NCBI RefSeq assembly: GCF_900451175.1
Contig: NZ_UGJJ01000001.1
Span: forward strand, 434,001-498,000
Reading direction: 5' to 3'
DNA length: 64,000 bases
Origin: Kingella potus
Lineage (GTDB): Bacteria; Pseudomonadota; Gammaproteobacteria; Burkholderiales; Neisseriaceae
Part shown: positions 1 through 15,000 of the stretch, piece after piece
Layout: each line of letters starts with the position of its first letter
How positions within the stretch are numbered: position 1 is the first letter of the stretch
Program-made: the position numbers and the translations under genes
The notes under the pieces: generated by a model
What the model was told of the DNA's origin: nothing
Database searches by the model: none
What the model saw: only the letters and a program-made list of their open reading frames with translations

Positions 1-3000
1 GACGGTTTGCTCCTGCTGCGTGCAAGGTGTAGCGTTTGAGGGCACTGCCGCCCCTGTCGTCGGTAACGCGCACCAGAATTTCATTGTCGGCCAAATCGTC
101 CGCCGCAGGTGTCCAATGCAGAGCGACGGTTTGGCGGTAGCTGCCGTCCGCTGTCGGCACAGCTGCTTTTCCTGCATCCAGCCTCATGCCTTGCGGTGCC
201 TGCAACAGAGTCCAGGTAAAGCGGCGGCTTTCTTTGTCTTCCGCCGCCAGCACATCGCTCCACGCTTGGCCGGCTACGGCGGGCTTGATGCCGTCTGAAA
301 CCGTGTCCAAACCGTTTTCAGACGGCCTGCCGAGCAGGGGTGGGGTGTTGGCATGGGGAAGAGCATACACTCGGTGTGCCGGCTCCGCTTTAACCAGGCG
401 GGCATTGGCGGTATTCGCAGACACCAGGCTGACAGTAATGCCGCGCAAAGTCTGTCCTGCTGCCAGCCTGCCACCCTGTTTTTCCAGCATTTCGGTTGCA
501 TCAATCAGCCACAAACCCTCCTGACTGCCCGACAATGCCTGCGCACCGCCTATACCCGCACCGAAGTAACGGCCGGGATCGAGCAGAAGCAGCAGAGGGC
601 CGCGTATGTCGCCACTACCGATATTGGTAAGGTCCACATCGTAGCTGACACTGCCGGAAAGGCGGTCGGCACGGGTTTGCCTGTAGCGGATACGGACCTG
701 CTCGCTGAAATCGCTTACCGTGGTAAAGACTGCCGTATAAACACCGTCTAAGCGCAGCCGGTTGCGCCCCTGAATATTGGTGGAAACTTCTAAACGCCAT
801 TGCTCGGGCGCAAGATCAGGCAAGGTAAGGACAACCGATTGACCAGCTTCGTCGTAACGCACCGATTCGGGCCGTACAAGCTGATTACTCCCCGGAGTGG
901 TGCTGACAAGGCGGTAGTTTTCGGGATTGAGTACGCTGGCAGCATCGCGGCTGTCCCGTCCGCTGCTGCCCGTCCACATGGCTTGGTCGAAACGCAGAGT
1001 AATCTGTCCCAAAGGCAGGGGCAGCAGCGAGCCGTCCCTCACCGAACCGGCCAGCACTTTCGGTGCTTTGGCGGGCGCAACTTCGTCCACAAAATTCGTC
1101 TGTGCGACCAAAATACGTCCGTCTGAAGAGGCCAATACTGCCTCAGCACGGGTTCCACCCGTTGCCAACTGCAAGGCCTCGCGTGTTGACAGGGCAATAA
1201 GCCATACGGAAGTCGTATCGCCTTCTGTTACGGATTGTCCGTTGCGGGCGGCGGCAACCAGCAATCCGTCCAATACACTGCCGGCCTGGCCGAAAGCAAT
1301 ACCGCCTATCTGTCCGGCCAAACGGTATTCCAGCTCGGCACGGCCTTTAAACTTGCCAGACATCGGAAAGCTGACAATATCGGTATGCGTCTGCCCTAAC
1401 CCACCCGGCTGCCGCGATACTGCCCAAAGGCGGCCATCCGTACCGAAAGCCAAATCGGCGGCGTGATGGTTGGAAAAATGCTGCCATGCGCGGCCTTCTG
1501 GGGCTGATGGGTCAAATATTTCAATGCCGCTACCGCTGGTAACATAGATTTTTCCTGTATCGGGGTCGATCGCCAGTGCGTGGGTTAGCGGCTCACCGTT
1601 AGGTAGCGCGTAACGTTCCACAATACGTCCGCTTTGTGCATCAGCCAGCCACAGCTGGTGGCCGGTCATCAGCCAGAGCCGTCCTTTGCCGTCTGCCGCC
1701 ATATCCAATACGGGTTCGTCGGTTTCAAACAGAGCAACGTTGCTGTTGCCTCCTTTTTCAGCATCGTAGGCAAAAATCTGCCTGCGCTGTGTACCTCCGC
1801 TGACTAAAAGCGTACCGTCGGGCAGTAAAACCATGGCGGACGCTCCTACCCCTCCCCGGCTTTGCGCATAACCCGAAGCCAGGCCTCTGGCCGCAAACGG
1901 TGCCAGTACGGTCCGTATGTCGCTGCTGCGGCCGTCTGAATTTCCGGCCATCAGGCCGGGAAGCTGCTTTTTCGCTTCGGTAAACAAAGCGTTGTCCGCA
2001 TAGCTGCGGCCGCGTTTCGCCAAAGGCGTGCTGTGCGTGGTTTGCAGGCTTTCCCGTATTCCCAAACGCTCCGCAACCTGCGCCGCCGTACCGTCGTCCG
2101 GCAGCACGGCATAGCGGATGTCGGCCGTTTCGCGGTTGCCAGCCATATCGGTTGCTGCTGCCAGAAATTCATAACTGCTGCCCGCTTCACCAGTAAACAA
2201 TGCTTCGCCCGCCGCACCCGCTGCCTGCTTTTTCCAGATACGGAAATCGCCGCCGTCTTTTGCCACATAAACGGTTACATGCCTCACACCGCTTTCCTTG
2301 TCCTGAGCCTGCCATTGCACGCGGTAAACGGGCAGGCCGTCTGAAACGGTTTGCGCGACGGCTGTAAGCACCGTCTGCGGGGGAGTGCTGTCCAAGCGGT
2401 AGGTTTGGATGCCGCTGTCCTGAGGTGGTGTATTCCCGATAAATATCCTTGCCTGCGCGGAGATTTCGACATCTCCCACCACAGAATCACGGGCGGCAGC
2501 GGTGTAGGCCGCATAACCGGTATTCGCAACAGACGATCCGTCATTTGCTCCGGGTAGCAGGCCACGCAGGCCGTCTGAAACCACCAAGCCGGTATCGGCA
2601 TCCACAGCCTGCAACAGCCAGGTAACGATGCCCTGCTGCGCATCAACGCCCGCACTCACGCGCAAAATGAAGCCTTTGCTGCCGGTAAAGTCGAAATCAC
2701 CTTGGAATGAAGCCTTGTCTCCGGGCAGATGAATGTTAATGTCGCCGATTTTCAGGTCTTTCAGCCGTACGCTGTATGCATCCAGATTCGGGTCGATACG
2801 GGTAAGGAGACGGATTTCTCCGGCAGGCTGTGCCGTGGTGTTGCGGAATTTGAGTGCAAACGGCAAATCGGTACCGGAGGGAAGATAGGCCTGCCCGTTA
2901 CTGCCCGTTGCTGCTGCAGGCCCCTGTACGCTGACCGCGCCGCTGCCGTTTTGCGCGGCAACCTGTGTCAGATATTGGGTAAGGTTGAGTGCCTGCGGGC

Positions 3001-6000
3001 TTAAAGGCCTGAATTCTTCATCCAGCATACCAATGTGGCGCAGATATTCCATTTCGGCCTTACCGCCGGCAAATACATTAAAACTCAGGAAATGGGTTTC
3101 CCGTTCCGCTCCCATATCGAATTCGGCCGCCTCAGGGTCTTTGGGAACGGGCGATTCCGCATAATTGCCTTGTTCGTCCTTACGAACTTCCAGATGATGT
3201 ATTTCTCGGACTTTCGCTTCTTTATCCCCCGCATGACGCGCCGTGTCGCCGTACCACGCCTGTATTTTTGCGAAAAAGGAAAGCATATCCGGCTGCGTCC
3301 GATATTCTTCTCCCGCTTTGGATAACAAAATACCTGTGGCCAAAGTCGCATTCAGGCTGACAACCTGAGGCGTGGCACGAACGGGCGCGGCCTCATTTTC
3401 GGCGCGCAACAGCCCGGCAAGTTCCAAAGCAGCTAGCCAGCCTTCTATCCACTGGCCTTCATCTGCTGCCAGCAATTGCAAAGCCGCACCGGCGGATTTG
3501 TCCGCCAAAATGGCGGCACGCAGTTTTTTGGCGTGTGCACTCTGATCGGCTACAAACTCGGCACGGGTCAGCGGCGTGGCACTACCCGAAATATGGAATT
3601 GGAAAGGCAGCGACAGACTTTCCGTTTTAGTCAGACGCTCTTCAGGATTAAAGAAGCGACCCGGCAAATCAGGGCTGATTTTCGCCAAATCCTCCACCCC
3701 GTTGTCCAGCAGCCCCTGCTCTTTCCAATCGGGGCGTACTGCGTACAGCTTGCTACGCAGACCCGCGAAATCCCGCGCCATCCATTCTTGCAGGCCGGGA
3801 TAGGTCTGCACGTTGAAGGTTGTACCGACAAAACCACCCGCATGTACATCGAAAGCGTAGCCGGGTGCGAGATTCAGTCCGTCGGTATTGAGTGTGCCGT
3901 CCAATACCGCCCACGGAACATCACTGCGTATGTCTTCCAACGGTGTTTCGCCGTAGCTTTGTGTATTGGCAATGGCCGTACCTTTCCCTTCGGGACGGCC
4001 GCCGATATTGCTGCCAAACACCACATAAGGCAGACTCATGCCGCCGATCAGATAGCGGCTGTGCCCCATTTCCGACGCCCCCACATCGAAACGGACATAA
4101 GGTGTGTCGACATTGGTCAGGCTTTTAAGCGATACGCTGTAATCGGCAGAGCTGCCCGGCTCAATGTTGCGCTCACCTCCGATGCCGATGGTAACGTCCG
4201 GCTCAACAGCACGCTCCACTAGGAAAAGGTAAGGTTCGGTAACGGTTTGTCCGTCGGCATTGCTTACGATTACGTCGTACAGGCCGTAAGGCGCAGCACG
4301 CAGGTCGAATACGGCACGAATGCGGGTGGCATCCAGCACTTGCCAGCGTTCCGGCTCCGTTTCATAAACGCCGGGACGCGACAGCCTGACCGTTGCGCCC
4401 GCATCAAAGCGGGCACCCGCAATATCCACCGTTACCCAGCGGTGCGTATCGCTGCCGCGCCCTCCCTGATCTGGTGTAACGGAGCGGATGGACAAGGGTA
4501 GGGTTTCGGCACGCAGGGCAACAGTTTCGCCACCCGCACGGCGTGATTTCACCAAGATATAATAATCGCCCTCCTGTGTGGTCGGAATCAGGGCTTCTTG
4601 GTCTGCCGACGTTGCCTTGCTGTATGCCGCATCATAGGCTTGTCCAGTCGGCACGTCGCCATAACGGATGTAAAGCTCGTTTTCACCTTGCGCGCCCGCC
4701 GAATCCAACACAACCCGCAGCGTTTCTCCCGCACTGGTGCGGACGCGGTAGAGACGCATATCACCACTATGGAGCGCGGTTTCGTGTTTCACGCCCAAAG
4801 CAAGTTCCGGAACGGTAACGCGCACGGAGGCCGAAGATGCGGCGAAATTGTTTTTCTCGCCTTCCTCCATCAATAATCCGTTTTCCGTATATCGAATTTT
4901 GCCTTCGTATACTTCGTTGTGGGCATCGGGTCGGATAATGATGCGCCAGTTGCCTTCTTTGAGCGGTGGCATCACGATTTTGCGGTCTATGCCGCTTTGC
5001 AATGTGGCAGTGTAGCTGCCGCCGGCCGCCAATCCACCCATATGCGCAACATGTCCCAAGAAGATGTCATCTTTGTCCCAGGCGTTATCAGATGACAAAT
5101 AGACTGCATCGCGCCAATTACCGTAAGCCTGGTGTTTTGAATCGTTGTGCACGGTATAGCTGATGCGGATTTCTTCTCCTACGGCAGCCGCAGGCGGCGC
5201 AGCCACATGGCTCACTTTCAAATCGGCCGGTTCGGGTAGCTCAATCAGCAAAGGCTGTACGGCAGCCGCATGGTTGTTGCGATCGCGGTCGAATTCCCGT
5301 ACCGCACCGAAACCATCCGCCGTGTCAGCAGGGTCGGTAACGACAAATACATAAAACATACCCTCCAAATCCATCGGTGCCTGAACCGTCAGACTGCTTT
5401 CATAAGAACCACCCTCGGGCAACCCACCGGTATGGTGCGTGTAACCAAGGTAGCGGTCTTTTTCCAAATCTAGAAAACGGTCTTTGGAAAGATAAATTTT
5501 GTCCGTCCAACCGCTTTGTCCGGCAGGCGTTTTTCCGCCAAAATTGCTTACCCGGTAGGCAATTTCAAACTGCTGACCGGCGATAGCACGTGTCGGCGCA
5601 ACAAGCTGCGTTACCTGCAAATCGGGCGGAGCGACACGCACCACCGGCAGGTCAATGCTGCGGATATTGTTGCCTTCGTCTTTAAATTCGGGAATATGGT
5701 TTAGATAGTGCTGCGGCCAAATAGTCGGCAGACCGTCGCGGATAGAGCTTTTTATATTGGACATCCTGTTGAAATCAATCGGGGTTTCGGTATCCGCTTT
5801 GACGATCAGACGATAGTTGCCCCCGATGTTTTCCGGCAGAGTGAAACTTGCCGACCGCGTGTAGCGCTCGCCCGGACGCAGATAACGGATACTACCGTCG
5901 TCATTTTCCCGGCTGTAGCCCGACATAGCTACTTTGAACTCAATTTCAAACCGTTTGCCCCGATCCACCAAAGGGTAATCCGACGCGTCAAGCGCATCGT

Positions 6001-9000
6001 CATGAGACAGATACAGGCCGTCCAGCCAAAATCCGGTACGCGTTTCGCGCGTACCACGGTTGGCTACCGTCCACGTTACCGTAATGGTTTCACCCGATTC
6101 GGGATTGGGATTGGACAGGGTAATTTCTTCCACCTGCAAATCGGGTTCTTTATAGCTGATGTCTACTGTGCCGCGGCCAATGTTGTTGCGGTTGTTTTCC
6201 CGCTCGAATACCGATTGTGTGTAGTGTTCTACTGCCCCCATATGTTGGGGTGTAAGCGGATAGTCGGACAGCTCGGCCTCGGGATGTCCGCTGTCGGTGC
6301 TGCCTCCGCGCAGATGATCGGCAATCACATACAGATAATATGTGCCGTCATAGCCCGCAGGCACGCGCATCCGTGATGTAGCGGTATAGAGGCCGTCTGA
6401 AAGCAGTCCGCTGCTGTTGATGTGTTCCAGAGTACCCAGCCGTACCGCACGTTCGGGGATAAACTCGGGATCCTTACTAATATAAACCGTATCCTGCCAC
6501 GATTTAGTGCCTTGCCAGACATCGCTACCGAAGTTTTTTACCGTCCACGAAACCTGCGTAAACTCGCCCGAATCGGCGGGTTCGGCACTGACCGCGATGA
6601 CCCTCAGGTCGGACGGCCGGTTGGTAACTGCACTGGCGGCAGCCGTACGGTTGTTGCGGAGGGAAACTTCCTGCAATGTTCCCGGCACCGCATTGGTTTC
6701 AACAATCAAATAGCTGCCGGATACCGACGGTGCCAGCAAGACTTTATGTTCTGCCGTATAACTTTCCCGATTACCCAAGCCACGCCGTTGTTCGAATTCT
6801 CCCAGTAACCATTTGTGTTTTGCCTTATCCGCATCTGGGTGATCGGCCAACCATACTTTGTCCCGCCATACACCATTTTCAAAGGCATCTCCACGGTTTT
6901 TAACCGTGTAGGCGAACGTATATTCCCCACCCGCTTCCGCAGTTTTAGGAGCGCGGACAGAGCTGACCTCCAAATCGGGCGGTGTAATACCCAAAATGCG
7001 TACCAAACTGGCTTTGTAGTTGTTGCCATCGGTGTCAGACGGATCATCAGAATTGATATTGGAAGCCAATGTGTCTTCCAATATCACATCATAACTGTCG
7101 CTCCACACCGTCAAAAAATATTCGCCTGAAAGCAGTCCTTCGGGAAGACGGGCACGGATGCTGCCCAAATAATCCTCACCTGCTTTCAGACGGCCTTTAT
7201 GAATAATACTGCCCAGCAGGATGTCGCCCTTCGCGGCAGACGGGCGGCGTGCATCCCGCGCCAACCACAAAGTGTCTATCCACGAATCGACGCTGCTGTC
7301 TTCGGCAAAAGTTTGCGCAGCACCTTGATTACTTACCTTATATCCAACTTCCACCACGCCGCCATGTACCGCCTGTCCGGGTGCACTGATGTCTCCGGTT
7401 ACTAAATCGGCAAACGGCACTGCCTCCACATACAGCTTGGCAGCAACGATATTATTGTTTTCATTCGGATGCTCGCCGACTGCTTGCGTATCATCGGCGG
7501 CGACAATCAAATACACATTGCCACGGTAGCGGATAGGAATTTCGATGTCGTCGAGAACGGCGGTATATTGCCCGCCGACAGGCAGAGAAGAAGGATTGGC
7601 AATGCGTTTAAGCAGGCGGTCGTCGGCACTCAGTTTGCCGTCCAACGACAGATAAACACCATCCTGCCATGTCCGGTTAGCAGCCTCGCTACCCATATTG
7701 GATACCGTATATTTCACAGCCACACGTCCACCGGCCGTAACGCTTGCCGGTATCTGCACATCAGAAACACGCAAATCGGGACGCGGATTGAGCCGTACCA
7801 GCATCAGGCTGTCCGAAACCGCAACGTTATTGTTTTTCAAACCGCCGTGTTCGTATAGCGTGTTTTCCCAGTTGGACACTACTTCTGCACGCCATTGACC
7901 CGACAAATGTTTGGGCAGGCGAATGGTTTCGCTGCGGGTATAACGTTTACCCGTTCCCAAACTTTGGGTGTAGCCGTAACGACCCAATACAACGGGTTCA
8001 CCGCTGCCGTCGGCAGATACCAAGCGCACTTCGTCCTGCCAGCCGCCGACAGCGGCTGCTTCGCCCCGGTTCAATACCGTCCACGATATGTCAATCAAAC
8101 CACCTTCTCCAGCTTCGGCAGGCAAGTCAATCTTTTCGACTACCAAATCGGGCGACGGTGCAAGCATAACCGGCAAACTGATGCTGCGCTGATTGTTGCC
8201 GGTATGGCCGAACTCAAACACGCTGCCGCCGAGGGAAAGGTTCAAGTAATACTGTCCCGACAAACCTTCGGGCAGCAGCACGTTCAAGCCCGCATTGTAT
8301 CTGCTGCCCGCTTCCAAGCGTCCGATGTGGACGGATTGGCTCAAATTCCAGACTCTGCCTCCGCCATCGGCTTTTTCGCTCAGCCAGATGTTTTCGGAAA
8401 ATGTATCCTTATCGGTAATGCCGATACCCTGATTGGACACCGACCATGACACATTTAACACCCCGCCACTGACTGCGTTGCCCTCTGCCGACAAGCCTTC
8501 CACCACCAAATCGGCATAAGGCTTGGGCATTACTTCCAAAGTACTGCTGTGTACATTGTTGCTTTCGCTGCCGTTTTCCCATACCCGGCTGCTGTTATCT
8601 ATTTGGACGAATAGGCGGCCACTGCGGGAAAATTCTGGGGTAAAACGGTAAGTAATGCGGTCGGTATAGCTTGCACCCGCAGCCAATGCGCCCGAATGCG
8701 TCCTGCTGCCCAAAACAATATCGTCGCCGTCTCCAAGCATATCGTTTGCCGAATAAACCACGCTGTCCGTCCATGCGGCGGTTCGTCCCGCGCCCAAACC
8801 GATATTCTGCACCGTCCATTCCACAGTAACAGAAGCCGGATCGCCGATTACTCGCTCCGGCACACGCACGGCGGTTACGGACAAATCGGCATGTCTGTCC
8901 ATAACCACTGCGATTTCGGACACACCCGTATTGTTTTGTTCGCCTCCGCTTTCGTTTACGGTCTGTGTACTATCGCTAAGCACCAGCAGATGCCATTTCC

Positions 9001-12000
9001 CATAGAGATCGGCAGGCAGGGTATAAACGAGTCGGGAAACAGTGGATTTTCCCGCTGCCAATCCTTTATGCCGCATTTGTCCGATCAGGAGATCGGTTTT
9101 ATCGGCACTGCCGTCGCGCGACAGATACACACTGTCGGTAAATCCGCCTGCGTCCGCTTTGCCGCCGTTGCGGGTCTCCCATTCGATGACGACGGTTTCG
9201 CCACCTTGCAGACTGCCCGATGTGGCAATGCGGGCAATCTGTAAATCAGGTGCTGCAATCCGGATGTCGGAATGGCCGGTATTGTTTCGCTCTTCCGATT
9301 CCGCGATAAGGCCGCGCTCATCGGTCGTAACTTCCAAACGCCAGTCTCCCGGTTCCGCATCATTGGGTACCATAAAGTCCAGGCTGTGCGTATAGCTGCC
9401 TCCTGTCGCCACCCGGAGCAAGCGCTGTTGCACAGGAAGTAGGATAACGCGCTGCCCATCTTGTTTGTGCACTAGGCGCAAACTGTCATATACAACACCG
9501 TCTACATCCTTATTGCCTAGATTGCGCACGGTATACGACAAAGTAACAGTTTGTCCTGACACCCAAATTGCAGGCGCACGAATGCCTTCAAGCACCAAAT
9601 CCGGTCTTTTTTCGGCAGCTATCCTGACAGCGGCGGCCTGAGTATTGTTTTCCCGCCGTCCTGTTTCCTTGACGGCATCAAGAGCATCCGTCCGCACAAC
9701 CAGAAAATAGCCGCCCACCACCGTTTCCGGAGGGATATGGACATCCATTTGCGCCTGATAGGCACCGCCTGCACGCAAACCACCGGTATGGGAGTACGAA
9801 CCAAGCAAAACGGCATTTCCATCCGGATCGGACGTATGCGACAAATAAACGCGGTCGATCCATCCGCGTGTGCCTGCATCAGCCTGCCCGATATTTTCCA
9901 CACGCCAGGAAACGGAAACGGTATCACCGGCATAAATGCTTTCGGGTAGAGCAATATCCCGCACCGCCAAATTGGCATGAGCAGCGGTGATGACCGCAGG
10001 TTCAGAAAGACGGATATTGTCGTTCCGACTGTCGGGTTCCAGCACACGGCCGTCTGCATCGGTAATCACCGCCACACGATAGCGGCCATGCAAACCGGCA
10101 GGAATGTCTATCATGGCTTCGGCGGAATAGGTAACACCTGCCGCCAAACCGCCTTTGTGCGGCACACGCGCCAGGATGATGTCGTCGCTGTTGCCCGTTA
10201 CGGCATCCTGCGTCAGCACCAGCATATCCGACCAATCTCCGACGGCGGCAACCTTGCCGCGGTTGTGTACCGTCCATGCCACACGCACACGCTGTCCGGA
10301 AGCCATATTTTCAGGAACGGTCAGTGAATCAGCCTGCAAATCGGCGTATTCGACTGCTGCTGCATGAAAGCCGGTCTGCATACTGTTGTTCCGTTCGGCA
10401 TCGCCCGCATCGTTGACTTCGAATATCAGGCTTTGTCCCGCCGCATTTTGGTCTGCCGATACCACCACGATAAAATCGCCCGTACCAGCCGCACCATCCG
10501 GCAGCGTAAAGACAAACGAACGCGCCCGGCTCTCCCCTGCCGCCAGAGGGCGAGCATCCTCGCCTGTAAAAACGACGGAAGTATTGATGATCTGCTTCCC
10601 CATGCTGCCGTCGGCATTGGCGGCATACACCTGCACGCGATCCCCAAAGCCTGACGGAGCGGCCGTTTTGCCCTGATTTACATCGTGCCAACGCAGCAAA
10701 ACCTTTCCGCCAGCACGAGCAGAAGCAGTATCCACTGTCAGATTGCGCACGGCCAAATCGGAGCCGTTTTCCAGCAATACGAAAGCCGTATTGTCGCCCT
10801 CCCCGCCCGCACCGTATTCGCTGATTTGCGCCCGTACATCCAGACCGACCTTGATTTCGAAACGCCCCGTGCCCTGTATACCGGCAGGCCAGGAAAATTC
10901 GGCTTCGCGCACCGCACTGAGGCCGTCTGAAAACAATACTTCTGCCACTTGGTGGTCGATTGAGGCAACGGTTTGCCCCGTACTGAGATTGACCACTTCC
11001 ACACGCTCCAGCCAACGGCCGCGTGCGGCAGCCGTACCCGCATTTGCCGTCTGCCACGACACGCGCACTTTATCGCCAGCCTTCCAAGCAGTATCGGGAG
11101 AAATACTCAGATTCTTCACCTGCAAATCGGCATAAGCAGCCAATTCGGAGGCAAACGGCACGGCCGCCAGGTTGTTCTGCTCGTCTGTTCCTGTTTCTTT
11201 CTGATTGTTGGCGGCATCGGTTTCCACCGCCAAAATGAACGTACCGGCACCCACAGCCCCGTCGGGCAGACGCAGCATCAGACTGCGTTCAACCGACTGC
11301 TGCGGCAGCAAAACTCCGGATTCAGATTCTCGATATGTCAGTACGGCCTGTGCCACTACTGCCCCCGTCTGACTGTTTTTGACCAGCACGCGTTCGGTAA
11401 AATCGCCCGCTGTGGCTTTGACACCGCGATTGGTGGTGCGCCAGGTAATGTTGAGTAGTCCTCCCGAACGGATGTTGTCCACTCCGGCAGCGGCAACACG
11501 CACATCCTGTACCTGCAAATCCATACTGCGCGGCACCGATGCCAAATCGATCGGGCGCGGCTCATCAGGTTTGTGTACGAATACCGCCATACGGTAAGGC
11601 AATTCGGTGCTGCGAGCATCGGTAATATCCAGCAATACCGTGTACCTGCCCGTTACCGCTGCCGCCGCTTCCACTCCTGTGCTTTGAATCGCTTGTGCCG
11701 ACAACTCTCGTCCGTAAGGGTCGATGATGCGGACATTGGCACTGTAATTGTAGTGGTATTGAGGATAACCCAGCCATTGGCGTTGAAGCAGGTTTTGAAA
11801 ATCAACGAAAATCCGTTCGCCTGCCCGCACATCTATCTGATAAGCCTGCATATGACCGGTATTTTTCAGACGGCCTTCTACAATCCGGCCATGATCCAGC
11901 AGCGCAACAGTAGAAAGATCAATCAGGCGCAGGCCGTAATCTTGTACGGTTTTTTCATGAGTCTCCACAATCAAACGATATGAACCCGCCGCCAATACTG

Positions 12001-15000
12001 TGCCGGCGGATTGCAGGTGTTGGATTTCCCTGCCGCTGTGCCAATCCTGCAAACGCCAGTACACTCTGTCGCTAGTATGCGTCAGGATGTCTGCCAGAAC
12101 GGGCGTATCCTTTTCTATGTCCAAACGGTATTCGACTTTTTGGGCTGCGGGTGTAAGCGTTCCCGCAGCGCTAGCACCCAAGCGCAGGATCTGGGTTTCA
12201 GACGGCCTCAGCCTGTCGATTTGGAAGCGAGCGTAGCCACCGGCTTTTGTGTCGAATACTATGGTATATACGTCGTCGGACAAGACTTTCAGACGGCCTG
12301 AATCCCTGCTGCTGCCACTGCTGATTTTCTGCCCCGCTGCGTTGAAGATATGCCAGGAAAGATTGTCGGATCCCCCCAAATCGTTAAAACGGATTTCTTC
12401 GCCGCCCTGTACCGCAAAACTATAGGCACGCACCAGGGTCGGAGACGTTTCTTTTTCGACCACGGCCTGACCCGCCAAGATTTCCGGCGCAGCCGAAAGA
12501 TTGCGCCACACCAGCCCGATGCTGCCTTCTCCGCTACTTTGTGCCAAACGCAGCATATATCTGCCTTTGGGCAAATAAACAGGCGTGTTGAAAGCAGCCA
12601 ACCGTTCATAGCCACTTTCGTCTGTCAGGCGGAGGGTTTGATAGTTTTGGAAAGCGTAGTCGTAACTGGTGCGCTCGGGATACCACAAACCATCGGTTTC
12701 GGTTACGAAATACAAGTCCTTAGGTTCGCCCTCTTTGAGCGTACCGCTCCATGATGGGGAAGAAACGGCATCGTCAGGAATGGAGGTATCGGAACGGCGG
12801 ACAAGCTGATCGGAAATAAAGCCGTCAATGTCTCTGCCCACCGTCAGGACGATGCTCCCCGTGCCGCGTCCCTCTTCTTCTCCGCCTCCGCTTAATGCAT
12901 TGTAATTGCGGTTGGGATAGCCACTGATGCCGAGATAATAAACACCGTCTGCGGCAACACGGTAAACCATATCCGAATCGTCGGCATGAGCCAGCTCCCT
13001 ACCCTCTGCATCAAACAAGCGGGCATAACCGTCCATTCCCTTCCCGTTTGGTGCTTTTACCGTCAGCGTTTCATCCTGAGCCAGCATCAGCCGGTACATA
13101 TCAACATCTTTTTTCCCATCGGCTCCGTCGCCGATGCGGACATCCGTAACGAACGGAATGCCGGATAAAACTGGCAGCTCCACAGCATCTGTAAAAGTGG
13201 CACCGACATCGCCCCCGTCGTGGCCTGCTGCAGCTGCATGCCGTGTCAGCTTGGCCGATATGCTGTTCCCTTGGGATTCCTGCCGCAAATAAAACACCCC
13301 GTCCGCCTGCGCACGGTAATTCAGACGGCCTTGCTGCGAAGCGGCCACCTGCGTTTTCCCATGGTCGAGCAGTACAAAACCGGTTTGCGCGGATTCGACA
13401 GACAAGCTGTCGCCGCGTGCCAGCATCAGCCGGTAGGTTTGGGGAAAATGGTTTTCAGACGGCCTCAAAGTAACAGTTTGCCCGTAAGCCGGCCAGAGTT
13501 CGGCAAACGGCAATGCCTGTGCCGTCCTGCTCTGCAAATCGGCAGTAAAACGGTAATCAGCGCTGCTGTCTGCCTTATGGCTGATCCTGAGCAGATAGTC
13601 GCCTGCCGGCAGTAATGGACGGGCAATATCGTTTTGCTGCCAGTATTTTTTGCTGCCGATTACCGTGCCGTCGGGTCGGAGCAGTTCCAGTTCAACATTG
13701 TCGTCGGATGCTTCGAGGCCGCTCAAAACCAGCCTGTCATCCCGCCGGATACGCAACGCATAGCTTACCGTGTCCTCACGGGTATTCAGACGGCCTGATA
13801 CCGTCTCTCCGAACACCAGGGGCAGAATGCCGCCTGTAACAGCGCGGCGCAGGGTGGCGGAAAATCCGACCGGCTGTTCCGCCGCAGTAGCATAGCGGTG
13901 GGCAAGCAGATAAACCTTGCCCGTGCGCTCCGCGGTAAAGGCAACGGACAGACTATGGGAATCCATCTGATCCGCCAGCAGCCGGCCGGACTCATCCACA
14001 AGAGAGTAAAGGAGGGTATGTTCCTTTTGTACGACATCCGCTACATAACGCTCCCCCGCCTGCACATCGAAGCTGTAAACATAATAATTGCGGCCTGCGG
14101 GGATAATACCTTCAAACTCGGCCTGCCCACCGGATACCTGCTCATCCGCCGCCAGTAACTTAAACGAAAAATCATAGGCAGGCGTATTTGAATAAGAAGC
14201 ACCGATTTCAATCCGGTACTCGCCTGCCGGCAGACGACGGACAGTATAACGGCCGGTATCAAAGCCTATGGTTTGCAACAACTCTCCATAAGGGTTATAC
14301 AACTTGGCCTCTGCCTGCCCCCCGTGTCCGGTAAAGACCACGGTTTGCGACTTATCCAATACGAAACGGTAGCTGTGGGTGTCTCCGCCGGCCGCAATTT
14401 GGCCGCTGATACGGTCATTCGGCCGAATCGTCGTTTCAGTATTGCGGGTACGGCGGATTAGTGCGGCAACCGTATCTTCTCCGCGTCCGGGCGTGCCGCC
14501 GTAATTTTGCAAAATGTATCCGCCATCGAGCGGAAGCGTTATTTTTTTCACATCGGTGCGGTTACGGTAAGCATAGCCGGAAACAATCTCTTTACCGTTG
14601 GCATCCTGCACCGACCAATACCGGCTGACTGTTCCACCTCTAACCTCAGCCAACACGGTTTCACCTGCTTTTCCATCGAAACGCCAGACAAGAGGATGCT
14701 CGCTTTGCGCGGCGGTTTGCGTATTTTTTTCCCCTTCAAGCAACAGTGGTAATGCGGCCGCATCAGACAGGCGGAAACTGTATGTTTGGGGTGAGAAAGT
14801 GTCGGGAATCAGGATCAATGTGTAAGCACCTGCCTCCAACATCGCCGCAAAACCGGCACCGGATTCGCCGCTGCCGGCAGATGCCTGTTCGTATACTGTC
14901 TGCCCGTCCGCCTGCCGCACAATCTTCGCGGCATAATCCCTGCCTGTGATGTCGATCCACAATTTTTGGCGTTCAGACAGGGTAAAGTCATATGCTGCGC

